A stretch of 64,000 bases of DNA, taken from NCBI GenBank assembly GCA_047967505.1, contig CM106540.1, one strand, 5' to 3'. A program made the position numbers and the translations under genes. The DNA comes from Dipteris shenzhenensis (taxonomy: Eukaryota > Polypodiophyta > Polypodiopsida > Gleicheniales). Below are positions 22,785 to 32,736 of this stretch, in pieces. The notes beneath the pieces are model-generated. The model did not search any database. It saw nothing but the letters and a program-made list of their open reading frames with translations, and was not told where the DNA came from. Each line of letters opens with the position of its first letter. Within the stretch, counting starts at the first letter, position 1.

Positions 22785-22863
22785 TGTATCCCGTATGGAG
22801 CTTGCTCTAACGGTTTTTCTTTAATACTTAATAGAAGTCTCTTTTTGCAAAAAAAAAAAAAGT

Positions 22864-22877
22864 GTAACAAGGTGTCC
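22864..22877. repeat. Target-site duplication, 3' copy, of LINE-A3
   Basis: It matches 16375-16388 and fixes both ends of the element. Confidence 0.88.
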
Positions 22878-23377
22878 AAAGTGTCCTAGGACTCTTAGGT
22901 GTACTAAAATATTTTTGTAAGTGGCCACTAGACATAGGTGTGGCCAATGGGCTTACGGGTGGCAAATGATGCCCCCAAAGACTTCTTTTAGTATCTCTTT
23001 GTTGTGCAGTACCAAGACACGATAATGTCTTCCAGAATTACATTCGTCATTGTCTCCTTCACGATTATTGTTGGCATTGAGAGAAATTGGATTCGGGTCT
23101 AAACTTCTAGGAAGATTGCTTGAAGTGTAGTATCAACCTTTATTGAAGCCTGTTGTGAAGGGAGAAGGTGGTGGCTCTATCAATGTGTACCATTGGTAGA
23201 TATGATTGTCATAGGAAAAGGAAAATGGTAGCCTTGTTGACATGCATCGCTCAACGATTTGTATGTGGGAAGTCTTCCATGGATCTTCCTTTCACATGAC
23301 GCTCTATGAGCTCATGGCTCATGCAATACTGCATTCACAAAAAACTGAAATTGTTTGACAATTGGGGAACAAGAGAA
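22878..23377. other. Intron sequence without recognised feature
   Basis: No domain, RNA gene or clear repeat was found. It may include leader sequence of the LINE-B derivative that starts at 23378. Confidence 0.4.
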
Positions 23378-24027
23378 ATGGGGGACAAAGCCAAGAAAGA
23401 TGACAACAACAAAAAGAAGCAAACGATACAACTGAAATTGGAGGATGTGAACACACGTTACAACCGAAGTGGACTCGGGGTAGACAGCAAGGCAAAGGCA
23501 AGACCCGCCTCAGCTTCTTCAGCCCCTATCTCTACCTCTACCTCAACCTCAACTCCCGCTACAGTTTCAGTTTCGGTTTCAGCTCCAGCCTCAGCTCCCT
23601 CTATCTCTATCTCTACTTCGACTTCAGCCCCCGCTTCAGGCTCAGCTCTAGTTCCAGTCTCAACTCCCTCTACATCTACGATCAGTGACATACTTATGCC
23701 CATGGCGCCAGTTGTTGTTCCCTTCCCCTCCTCTAGTGACTTTTCTAGCCAAGGAGAAGTCCTTCTAGTGGGGGACTTCAATGCGAGGACAAGGGCCCGT
23801 CACGTACCACTTCTTGATTTCAGAGATAATTCCACTCTACTGGCAGATGTTGACCTTGAGGAGGCAGGTATGCTATGGGTTTCGGCTTACAGGCGAGGTC
23901 CACTCTCATCCTATGGGCAGGCCCTATTAGACCTAGGCAAAATACATGATCTCATTATCTACAATGGTCTTGACAGATGGCCCGCTTCAGGTGGTTTCAC
24001 ATGCTTTCCACATGGGGGGGGCTCCAG
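23378..24027 (+). pseudogene. LINE-B derivative B3: ORF1 N-terminus fused in frame to endonuclease C-terminus
   Basis: It starts MGDKAKKDDNNKKKQTIQLK, then VNTRYNRSGLGVDSKAKAR, matching the ORF1 start of copy B2 (KRISRSGLAIDSQ). A long Ser/Thr/Ala/Pro region with VS and ST dipeptide repeats follows. At about 23740 it jumps to the endonuclease: GEVLLVGDFNARTRARHVPL and IYNGLDRWPASGGFTCFPHG. About 1.5 kb of coding sequence (rest of ORF1, first half of EN) is missing, but the frame is intact across the join. It breaks off at 24027 where a Copia LTR fragment begins. Confidence 0.78.
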
Positions 24028-24122
24028 TAGACAAAACCTTTCCCCTCTTCTTGTATTCAGTTACTTCATCTATTGCAAACAGTTGTTCAGCTCTCTTGCT
24101 CTCTCACTCTCTCTTTCTAACA
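24028..24122 (+). repeat. 5' LTR remnant of Copia element
   Basis: These 95 bp match 29395-29489 of the 3' LTR (tagacaaaacctttcccc ... tttctaaca) with a single difference (caaacagttg against caaacaattg). The first half of the LTR is missing; LINE-B coding sequence takes its place. Confidence 0.9.
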
Positions 24123-24124
24123 TT

Positions 24125-24136
24125 TGGTATCAGAGC
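24125..24136 (+). other. Primer-binding site of Copia element
   Basis: TGGTATCAGAGC, the common plant Copia site complementary to the initiator Met tRNA, stands two bases after the LTR end CTAACA. Confidence 0.92.
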
Positions 24137-24202
24137 AGTAAGACCCTGCTCCTAGCTTCCTACCCAGCTCCCTGCTCCTTGCCCGCAAGCTCTTCCTGCT
24201 CG

Positions 24203-24632
24203 TCGTCCGTACAACCAAGTGTACGTGCGCCGTACAGTTCTCAATCCGTACAACGTACGGACTTCCGTACTGCAGGCGTCACTTCGTCTGTACTGCTCCG
24301 TACCAGCCTGCGCTGCATTTCGTACAACAGCAGCCCGTACTGTTGATGCATCGTCCGTACACGTACACTCAAGCAACCGTACACCGTTCGTACGCTGTAC
24401 AGATTTCGAACCTGCCATCTGTACAACAGATGCACTGACTATCCGTACAATCCTGCGTCAGTCAGTCGTACGTCCGTACACCACCAGCAGCATGTGTCTC
24501 CGTACATCCGTACAACAGGAGCCGTACATCCGTACAACAGCAGTCCGTACTATTGTTGAAAATCCGTACAGTTGGGCATTAGTCTTCCATACAGTTGAGC
24601 CCTTGTACCTTTCGTTGACGTCCGTACTTTGT
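24203..24632 (+). repeat. CCGTACA-rich segment in the Copia leader
   Basis: About 22 copies of CGTAC in 430 bp, mostly as tCCGTACa, at irregular spacing of 7 to 40 bp. The core GTAC is self-complementary. The following leader (24633-25200) changes to a T-rich sequence with repeated TTTGCAG and GCAATTTGGG. Neither part codes for protein. Confidence 0.8.
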
Positions 24633-25257
24633 GCAGGATTACTTTGCATGTTTTTGCTTTACACATTCTTCTCTTTGCAGAGAAATTGGGGCTTTTGAGA
24701 TCTTTGCAGGCACATTGCATTTTTTGAAGTGCTCTTGTGCAATTTTTTGGGCAGACATTGCAAAGAAGAGCAATTTGGGAGCTTTGCAGGTTTTTGGACT
24801 CAATTTGAGTCACATTTGAGCACATTGGCAGTAGAATTTAATCCTTTTGCATATATATTGCAAATTGGGGCTTTCAGTCAATTCGCCCCTTTTTGAGTTG
24901 CACTTTCTTGCAAAAATTTGAGGCTTTTTGCTTTACACAGCAATTTCTTGCATTTTTGGGACTTTCAGGCAATTTGCCCTCTTTTGGATGCAATTTCCCT
25001 AAAGAAATTGGGGCTTTTGGCATTCTGATGCAATTTGGCAGTGTACAAGCATTTTGGGACTGTTGCAGGTATTTTTGAGTGACATTGGAGAGCATTTGCA
25101 GGATAATTGAAGTGCATCCTGAGCCTTTGACAGGCTGTGATAGTATTTGTCACTGTGGGCAGAATTTTCTTTGCAGATTTTACTTGTGCATTTTATATCC
25201 CAGTAAGGGATTTCACTTGGTCAGTCTACTGTATTTTTTTTATATTATCTAGTATAA

Positions 25258-28200
25258 ATGGCTCAGAACAACTCCAATGAGGTGTTCGGGATTCTCACAC
25301 AGGAAGATAAGTTAAATGGCACCAACTATTCCTTGTGGAGTTTCATGCTTCGCAACATCTTGGTTGGCAGACATCTTTGGGATTATGTCAATGAAGAAGA
25401 AACAAGACCAGATACAACGACTACACCTATCACTCCTACAATTGGAGGCAGGGGTAGAGGTACAAATGCAGCACAGGTAGTTGGAGCAGCCGCTCCAGGA
25501 GCTCCCACAACAGAGCAGAAAAGATGGGACTCTAGAGATGCACAAGCTCTTTTAGTAATTTCTCTTTCTGTCAAGAGGTTCATTATACCTCATATTCGGT
25601 CAAGCAAGACATCTATGGCAGCTTGGGAGATACTAGAGAGAGTGTTTGCAGCAAGAAATGATGCAAGGGTTTCCTTTCTGAAGTGAGAACTTTCCCATAC
25701 ACATATGGAGGAGAGAGATTCCATGAATTCTCACCTCACAAAGCTTCAGGACCTCAGGGAACAATTGCTGAATATTCATGAAGTCATTCCGGATTCAAAG
25801 ATGATCACCACCACTCTGAACTCTCTTCCTGAGTCCTATCTCGGTTTCCACACCTCGCTGAATTTGTCATTGAGGGGGGGCAACAATCCTCTCTCCTTTC
25901 ACAAGTTGGTAGGACTTATGTTGCAGGAGGAACAAACTCGCAGAAATATGGCAACCCAGGCTGGCGAGCATGCTATGCTCTCCAAATTCAAGCCCAAGGG
26001 TAAAGGGCAGCAAAAGCCACATGCCAATCAGCCCACGCATCAGCACAAAGCTGATTCTGGACAGCCTTCTTATAACGCAAAGGGTGATACAAATAAGCAG
26101 AAAAAGAAGGGCATCTGTCATTATTGCAAGAAGCCAGGTCATTATATTGGAGAGTGCAAGAAGCGCATAGCCAAAGAGAAGAAAAGGGATTCCGGTATGG
26201 CTGTGTCAGATGCATTAGTTCCACATTCTCATGATGGAGGAGATGTTGCAGCCAACTTGGTTGAAGAGCACTATGCCTTCCTGTCTTGCACTTCAGATTT
26301 TTCAATGGGTAGTTCTGTTATTACAGCCACTAATGATGATGACCCATATGCTTTCTTGACTTGCAGTTACGATCCTTCAAAGGATGAATGCTCCTTTAGT
26401 GTTGATGAGACACTTCATACTTGGTATTTTGACAGTGGTGCTTCAAAGCACATCACTTCCAAGAAGAGTCTGTTTGTAACTCTGCATTCTTCACCCACCA
26501 AGAAGAAGGTAACTTGTGCAAATAATTCTTCTTATTCAATATGTGGAGTGGAAGACATTATTCTCACATCCACTGATGGCACAGATTTCAGAATTTCAGA
26601 TGTACTCTATGTGCCAGGGATAAAGAAGAATTTGCTTTCAGTGTCCTCAGTCAATAGAGGAGGATTTCAGGTTGTTTTTTATGATGACAAGTGTGTTGTT
26701 AGAGACAAAGAAAATGACTATGCTTTGATGTTGTCTGGCACTTTGTATCAAAGTCTTTTTCAGCTTGATCTATATGAAAAAAGATCCCATCTTGCATTAT
26801 CAATTAGCACTCCCACTGCTGCGATGCAGAATGCGGAGTTATGGCATGACAGGACTCAAGGTGCAGACACTTCAAACAGATCGAGGGGGGGAGTATATGT
26901 CTCATGAATTTGAGACATTTTTGAAAGAAAAAGGCATCATGCATCAGCTTACAGTGAGGCTTACACCTCAATAGAATGGCAAAGCTGAGCGAAAGAATCG
27001 CACCGCCATGGAAATGGATAGATGCGTGCTCACAAGTAAGAAGTTGCCTCACAGATTTTGGCTGGAAGGCCTCGTGTGTGCCAACTATCTTTTAAATCAG
27101 GCTCCTACAAAGGCCTTGAAGACAATCACTCCCTATGAGACATGGCATGGGAGAAAGCCTTCAGTGGACCATTTCAGAGTTTTTGGTTGTGTTGCATATG
27201 CCCACATGCCTGTGGAGTTCAGACACAAGTTGTCAGATAAGGCACTCAAATCCATTTTTGTGGGATATAGTTCACAAAGCAAAGGCTATCGTCTCTACAA
27301 TCCTACTACACGCAATATTTTTGTTAGTAGAGATGTTATATTCTTTGAAAATTCTGCACATACACATGCTGAATTTCAGATTCCAGCCTCTTCCGATGAT
27401 GTGTTTGAGGGGATGCTTCCTATAGCATTTGGTTCCCCCGCTGAAACTCAGAATGTACAGCAACCTCCGCCATATCCACATGTACAAATTCAGCCCCCAG
27501 CTGAATTAGTACAACCTCAGGGTATGGATGAAGTTGTCACGCAAGAAATTCAAGCAATACACGCAGCCAAAACAGTCCCGCATTGGTTGCTTCACACTCT
27601 CAGGGAGAGTAAGCTTGAAGCTCCATTGCCTGGCAAAACTCGTAGTGCAGTAAGGCACATGGGGGGGGCTCTTTCAGTTGAATCAGCTTATGCAGGTAGT
27701 CTTCTTGATGAGGAGGAGCCTGAGACATTTGAAGAAGCAAAGGATAATGTGCATTGGATGAATGCCATGCACGATGAATTGCAGTCCATTCATAAGAATC
27801 AGACTTGGGATGTCGTGGATTTGCCACCAGGTAAGAAAGCCATAGGTACACGTTGGGTTTTCAAAGTCAAAAGAAAGCCAGATGGGTCCATTGATCAGTA
27901 CAAGGCAAGGCTGGTTGCAAAAGGATATGCTCAGAAAAAGAGCATAGATTATGAGGAGACTTTTGCTCCTATATCCAGAATGACCACCATCAGGTTAGTT
28001 ATAGCAATGGCTGCAAATTTTGAATGGAATGTTCATCAGTTGGACATTAAAACAGCTTTTCTTAATGGAGACTTGTTGGAAGAGGTTTATGTCAAACAAC
28101 CTCCGGGCTTTGAAATTTCAGGAAATGCACATCAGGTATGCAAGCTGAATAAAGCTTTGTATGGGCTGAAACAAGCCCCACATGCATGGTATGCCAAAAT

Positions 28201-29276
28201 TGATGCCTTTCTAACCAACAAGGGGCTGCACAATAGTCCAACTGAGAGCACCCTCTACATCAAGAAGAATGGGGCGGATATTTTGGTCATCATTCTTTAT
28301 GTAGATGACATGCTGCTCACCGGATCAAATGAGGAAGTAATTGCAGATTTCAAAGTTCAATTGAAAGCTACATTTGATATGTCAGACTTGGGCTTGTTAC
28401 ATTTCTTTTTGGGGATCCAGTTTATTCAAGAGAAACGTGGCATTGTTATGTCTCAGTCCAAGTATGTTCAAAAGCTCTTGGACAGATTCAACATGCATGA
28501 TTGCAAGCCCATGTCCACTCCAATGGAGCCGGGGCTGAAGCTAACAATGCATGATGTGAGTGAATCAATTGATGTCACACTCTATAGCCAGGCTGTTGGA
28601 TGCCTCATTTATCTCTGCAATACAAGACCTGATATTCAGTTTTTAGTTTCTCAGGTGAGCAGATATATGCACAGCCCAAAGATTATGCATTGGCAGGTTG
28701 TAAAACGCATCTTCCGTTACTTGCAAGGTACAAAGTCTTTTGGCTTGATGTTTCCCAGGTGGGGTGACTTGCAGATGCATGCTTACAGTGACTCAGATTG
28801 GGCTGGAGACTATGATACTAGGCAGTCCACCAGTGGGAATTGTTTCATTCTAGGACATGCTTGCATTTCTTGGTTGAGCAAGAAACAATCTACAGTGGCT
28901 ACCTCCTCATGTGAAGCTGAGTACAAGGCATCTTTCACAGCGACAGTTGAATGTGTTTGGCTGCGTCGTTTGTTTGCTGATCTTCATCTTTTATTGGAGG
29001 GTCCTTCTCCGATTCTCACTGATAGTCAGAGTGCTATAGCAATGGCAAAGAATCCTGTGTTTCATACTCGCACAAAGCACATTGAGGTTCATGATCACTA
29101 TGTCACAGAGAAGTTGCATGCAGGAGAGATCAGTATGATCTATGTGTCAAACACATGACAATGTTGCAGACATCTTCACCAAAGCACTTCCACGTGAAAA
29201 GTTTGAGGCATTTCGCAGTGCCCTGAACTTATCTCCTTTTGGTGATTTCCTTGTACATGACATTATTATATTCTAG
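25258..29276 (+). pseudogene. Copia gag-pol polyprotein, broken
   Basis: Gag starts MAQNNSNEVFGILTQEDKLN; TGA at 25684-25686 interrupts it in frame. A CCHC knuckle, CHYCKKPGHYIGEC, lies near 26118; the protease block WYFDSGASKHIT lies near 26425. The pre-integrase LWHDR (near 26840) jumps directly to LQTDRGGEY, so the HHCC zinc finger and first catalytic Asp of integrase are deleted; TAG at 26972-26974 replaces Gln in PQQNG-type sequence. RT follows: QYKARLVAKGYAQKKSIDYE, QLDIKTAFLNGDL, LYVDDMLLTG (near 28300), then RNase H SDSDWAGDYDTRQSTSG and SCEAEYK (near 28790-28920). One extra A near 29147 shifts the frame before NVADIFTKALP; the original end is TAG at 29274. Confidence 0.92.
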
Positions 29277-29279
29277 CAG

Positions 29280-29489
29280 TGACCAATGTAATGTAATAAG
29301 TAGGTTAGGGTCACTTTTCCCTCTTTAGAGGTTTTTTCCCCTAACCACAGTTAGTTCACTAACTACGGTTAGTGAAGGATAAGGTTTTGTCACTTAGACA
29401 AAACCTTTCCCCTCTTCTTGTATTCAGTTACTTCATCTATTGCAAACAATTGTTCAGCTCTCTTGCTCTCTCACTCTCTCTTTCTAACA
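29280..29489 (+). repeat. 3' LTR of Copia element
   Basis: It begins about 29280 (tgacc), a few bases after the pol stop, and ends CTAACA at 29489. The 3' boundary is firm because it matches the 5' remnant; the 5' boundary is less certain because no clear polypurine tract or TGTTAG start is visible. Confidence 0.75.
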
Positions 29490-29579
29490 GTCCTTGTACC
29501 AATCTCCTTTCAGATCCATGTAACATTAACTAAGCTTGAGTGTCTCCGAAATGTATCATGAGATGTTGATCCCTAGTAG

Positions 29580-29721
29580 GATCTCATCCGGCCCGCCATG
29601 CTCCCTCGATACCATGTTGTGATACTCCCAAGGTGGACGTAACCAAAGTGGATCTCATCCGACTCGCCACGCTCCCTCGATACCGTGTTGTGATACTCCC
29701 AAGGTGGACGTAACAAAAGTG
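29580..29721. repeat. 71-bp tandem duplication
   Basis: The units 29580-29650 and 29651-29721 (gatctcatccg ... gtggacgtaac) differ at about six positions. It is non-coding and unrelated to the LTR just before it. Confidence 0.88.
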
Positions 29722-29969
29722 GTAGCATCTAAAATGGCTATGCTGGTGTGGTTAACCCAACAGACCCTAATGTTGAGAGCCTTACTTGCCCTCTATTGTT
29801 TAAGTAGAGTGGCTACCTTTGCACGCCCAGTTTCACCCACTTGGAGGCCTTCTGAATGACCGTGTCCATCGTGGCAATCCTGTCCTCAACTACAGGACTG
29901 TTGCTTGGGGCTCCCTCTATATGACGCCGAAGATCGTTTACTTCCTTCCACAGGTTAGAAACCACTGTC

Positions 29970-30850
29970 TAGGATGTGAGGAAGAAAGTTCATTAATGTC
30001 TTCTATAGACCGATGGGTATATGAGACTGGAAAAAATTAGTTAAAATGAAAGCTAACGGGTGGGGCCACTAAAACAGGCATCCACGCTCAAGCCTGATGT
30101 CTGAGACGAGAATATACATTGCGCTCTCACTGTCTACGAGAGAATACCCAAACGCAAAAAACAAAAGGGAGAGAGGTTCTTGGAAATTGGCCACCTAATC
30201 AGCTAGCCATCCGAGTGATGGAACCTATTTATGCTGTCTATGAGCTGAGGATAGAAGAGATTATCTCGGCTAGCAGTGGCTCTACATCTAGTGAGGGTTG
30301 GTGCTGTCGAGGAATGAAATCAGTAATAAAGTGTTGTTAGTGCTCAATCCAATCCAATAGTAAAGAGAAGATGTTTGTGGTCCTCACATGAGGGTACCTC
30401 CGGATCTCGAGAAGAAAAGTCGCTACGCATTGTTTATTAATATGGGCCAAGAAATCTCTTAGTGGACTAGATCTTCTACTGGATAGACAGTAGTGGTGCC
30501 GTCCACAGATCTCATGGTACACACCTAATTGACCTCAGATATGTAAGCGCCTGAATGGAGCGACCACCTACATGTCCGAGTGTACCAACTCCTCTGATGC
30601 CCTTCTACTTCTAGTGCGATACAATAGGTCAGGGCCAGCCATGGTAGTATGTGCCATCCGGATGTTGTGGTACCAAAGTCCCTCCCTTGGTTCTAGGGTC
30701 CTCAAAATGGGATTGAAAGCACTGATGCTCGAGTTTGGCAAGTACGGCCATACACTTTGCTCGAGCGGGCCTGCATGGCTGGTCTCATCGTCAAAATCAG
30801 GCCTGAGAAAAGGACCCCCAAGTATGTATAGGATGCAGCAATCTACACTG
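29970..30850 (-). pseudogene. LINE-B copy B8, internally deleted ORF2 C-terminus and 3' end
   Basis: On the minus strand one reads HTYLGVLFSGLILTMRPAMQ (near 30840-30780), matching SYTYLGVVFLGPIFTM of copy B2, then after deletions YHEICGRHHYCL (near 30510) matching YYAIRGRYHCLF, CVATFLLEIRR, and the 3' consensus AGTCTCATATACCCATCGGTCTATAGAAGAC (30035-30000). The tail is a short degenerate TTTC stretch. The copy is heavily mutated. Confidence 0.72.
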
Positions 30851-31377
30851 GTGCCCTATCTAGCCGAGATCTACTATTGGCATCCTTGGCTCCTCTTTGT
30901 AGGATATACTTGTGAGTGACATGAGGTAGCTTGACATTGAGATGCCACAATGATGATAACTCTGATGGAGCGGGTGGTCGCGGGTCATGTGTCCAATCTC
31001 TTGCTGATCTGACGTGCCTGAAACTCAGGGTCTCAGTCCCGACGTCTCCCATCCACTTCTTCTCTTGTGAAGAAGAGGTCTGTGATCTCTCATAAGCCAA
31101 AAGAGCCTATGAGGGCAAACCCCCCATAGAGGGAACTAGAGGTGTCTCACACACCTCTGAAAATGACGAGCTTATAACACACAAAACCAGAGGGTTAGTT
31201 AATGAAACATCAATTTGGTATTTATGTGCAACAAAAAACTTGTATGCAGAACAATTATTGCTTATTCAGCCAATAAAGACATTACCATTGCAATGAAGTG
31301 ATATTGAGAAAAATTAACTGTTATTGTCTATGCAGTTCAATGACTCTGATCATCACATGAACTCAATTATTCTCTAC
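30851..31377. other. Intron sequence flanking the 31.4-kb exon
   Basis: Nothing recognisable was found apart from possible further LINE-B remnants near 30851-31100. The last part is AT-rich, as expected next to a splice donor. Confidence 0.4.
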
Positions 31378-31490
31378 CTTTACAAGTGTCGTAGCTGCCT
31401 TGAAGGATTCATGAAGCAAAGGAAGGTCCTCTTCTTTCAAACAAGTAGCCTCCCCCTCTGGAAACCGAGACCCATACCGACCTGCCCTAC
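31378..31490 (-). CDS. SUV3: SUV3-like helicase, exon completing motif VI
   Basis: This 113-bp exon has two bases that complete a Gly codon, then 37 codons starting RAGRYGSRFPEGEATCLKEE and ending DLPLLHESFKAATTLVK. It supplies the arginine-finger part of helicase motif VI (GRAGR) and the family-typical segment E-x-DLPLLH. The acceptor is ttcttag with an upstream pyrimidine stretch; the donor is AAG|gtagag at phase 0. It sits in a 530-bp gap between a LINE-B relic and a Gypsy relic, which fits an exon that cannot tolerate insertion. Confidence 0.9.
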
Positions 31491-31726
31491 CTAAGAAGAA
31501 TCAACATGCCAGCCAAAACGTTATAATATGTGGCTTACGAAAAATTCAGTAATGAGTCTTGTTACATTCTATTCATTGAACATCAACCAAGATCAATGTG
31601 AAAACACCATAATCCTCTCTTAAATAACAAGCATAAAAATACTCTTCCATGTATTTACTATTGGTAAACTATCACCTAAAAGAATAAACAATGAGCAATA
31701 GTATCAGTTTTGCCTGGTCCCTACTA

Positions 31727-32617
31727 CTAGCAATTCAAAATTGTGATCCTCAAAATCAGCATATCATTTTTGCCCACCGTTGACCCAGACATTGATAGCC
31801 AGCGGTCTTCAAAAAGCTGACGTAGTGAGTTGGTGTAGTCCTCCTCCTTCATAGTGTTTGTAGACCATGCCTCATCCTCTTTTCTGTCCACTTGTCCTGT
31901 AGTGATCATCATTAGCTGGACAATGTATTCTTAAGCCGGTATCCATTAACTCTAATCTTGTGTGGGGTGCTGTCTAAGTTCTCCAACTTATATGAGCCAT
32001 TAGAGAATCCTTCTTGCACTCGAAAAAGGCCTTCCCATTTTGTTTGAAACTTGAAATTGTTATCCAATTTACTATCATAATGGAGCACAAGATCACCCTT
32101 ACCAATCTTCTTGTCCTTGATCTTCTCATAAGCTCTCCGCTGATTTTGCTTTTGGCACTTTTGATAATGCTTGCATCCCATCCACCTCCACTGTTTGCAA
32201 TTCAAAAAAGGCCATTCCTGAAGTAATGTTGAGGCTCCTCATTTATCATCATCAAGAATCTCAATGCTGGCACCTCTAACTCAATTGGCAGCAAAGATTC
32301 AACTCCATAGATAAGGTGGAAAGGACAGAACTGTGAAAAGCTGAAATTCAAATACAGGCATGCTACTTTACTATCCACAAGGCAATGGGATAAATGAAAA
32401 TTTCAATGGTGAATTGACGATTGTGCTTAGCAAGATGACTCCTGCTGCAATCTGTAAGCCCATAGCGACAAGGAAGCTCCAAATGCCATGTTTTCTCTCA
32501 TGAGTCTGAGTCATCTTGCTAAGCACAATCGTCAATTCACCATTGAAATTTTCATTTATCCCATTGCCTTGTGGATAGTAAAGTGGCATGCCTGTATTTG
32601 AATTTCAGCTTTTCACA
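31727..32617 (-). pseudogene. Ty3/Gypsy integrase C-terminal remnant
   Basis: On the minus strand: YYPQGNGINENFNGEL (integrase core end, near 32585), then RAYEKIKDKKIGKGDLVLHY (near 32130), FQTKWEGLFRVQEGF, GSYKLENLDSTPHKIRVNGY and RLKNTL, the usual Gypsy integrase C-terminal module. A further 60 codons, 31912-31727, look like the polyprotein end. The part between 32332 and 32617 is rearranged into an inverted repeat. No LTRs, protease or RT are present. Confidence 0.82.
32332..32617. repeat. 110-bp near-perfect inverted repeat with 66-bp spacer
   Basis: The left arm, 32332-32441 (tgtgaaaagctgaaattc ... caagatgactc), is the reverse complement of 32508-32617 with one mismatch. The right arm is in the coding sense of the Gypsy integrase; the left arm is an inverted duplicate. 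RNA from either strand could form a long hairpin. Confidence 0.92.
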
Positions 32618-32736
32618 TAAAAGATCCATCAACTCACTCCGAAATTTTCTGCAATGTGATTTTGAAAGAAAAATGTCCTCCAGATACTCCCTCATGATTG
32701 GTTTCCAATATATGAAAGCAAAATGTCCTCCACATC

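Larger units (their letters stand above)
16389..22863 (+). mobile_element. LINE-A copy A3, full-length L1-type element
   Basis: About 6.5 kb long, it has a pyrimidine-rich leader, ORF1 (17072-18447), ORF2 (18444-22784), a short 3' UTR and a poly(A) tail (22849-22861). It is flanked by a 14-bp target-site duplication, gtaacaaggtgtcc, at 16375-16388 and 22864-22877. ORF1 with DUF4283-like and CCHC regions and ORF2 ending in zf-RVT are the hallmark of plant L1 elements. The perfect duplication indicates a fairly recent insertion, yet both ORFs carry stops. Confidence 0.92.
24028..29489 (+). mobile_element. Copia LTR retrotransposon, 5'-truncated LTR and defective
   Basis: It comprises a partial 5' LTR (24028-24122), primer-binding site (24125-24136), a long unusual leader (24137-25257), gag-pol (25258-29276) and a 3' LTR (about 29280-29489). 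The 95 bp shared by the two LTR ends differ at one position, so insertion was recent. The domain order GAG-PR-INT-RT-RH is that of Copia. It is defective: two stops, an integrase deletion and a late frameshift. Confidence 0.9.

Noticed and set aside
24203-24632. CCGTACA repeats as a CRISPR-like array
   Set aside because: Irregular spacing, no constant repeat length, eukaryotic context.
27008-29158. 716-codon ORF as an independent gene
   Set aside because: It is the integrase end, RT and RNase H of the Copia polyprotein; its apparent start is only the first Met after a premature stop.
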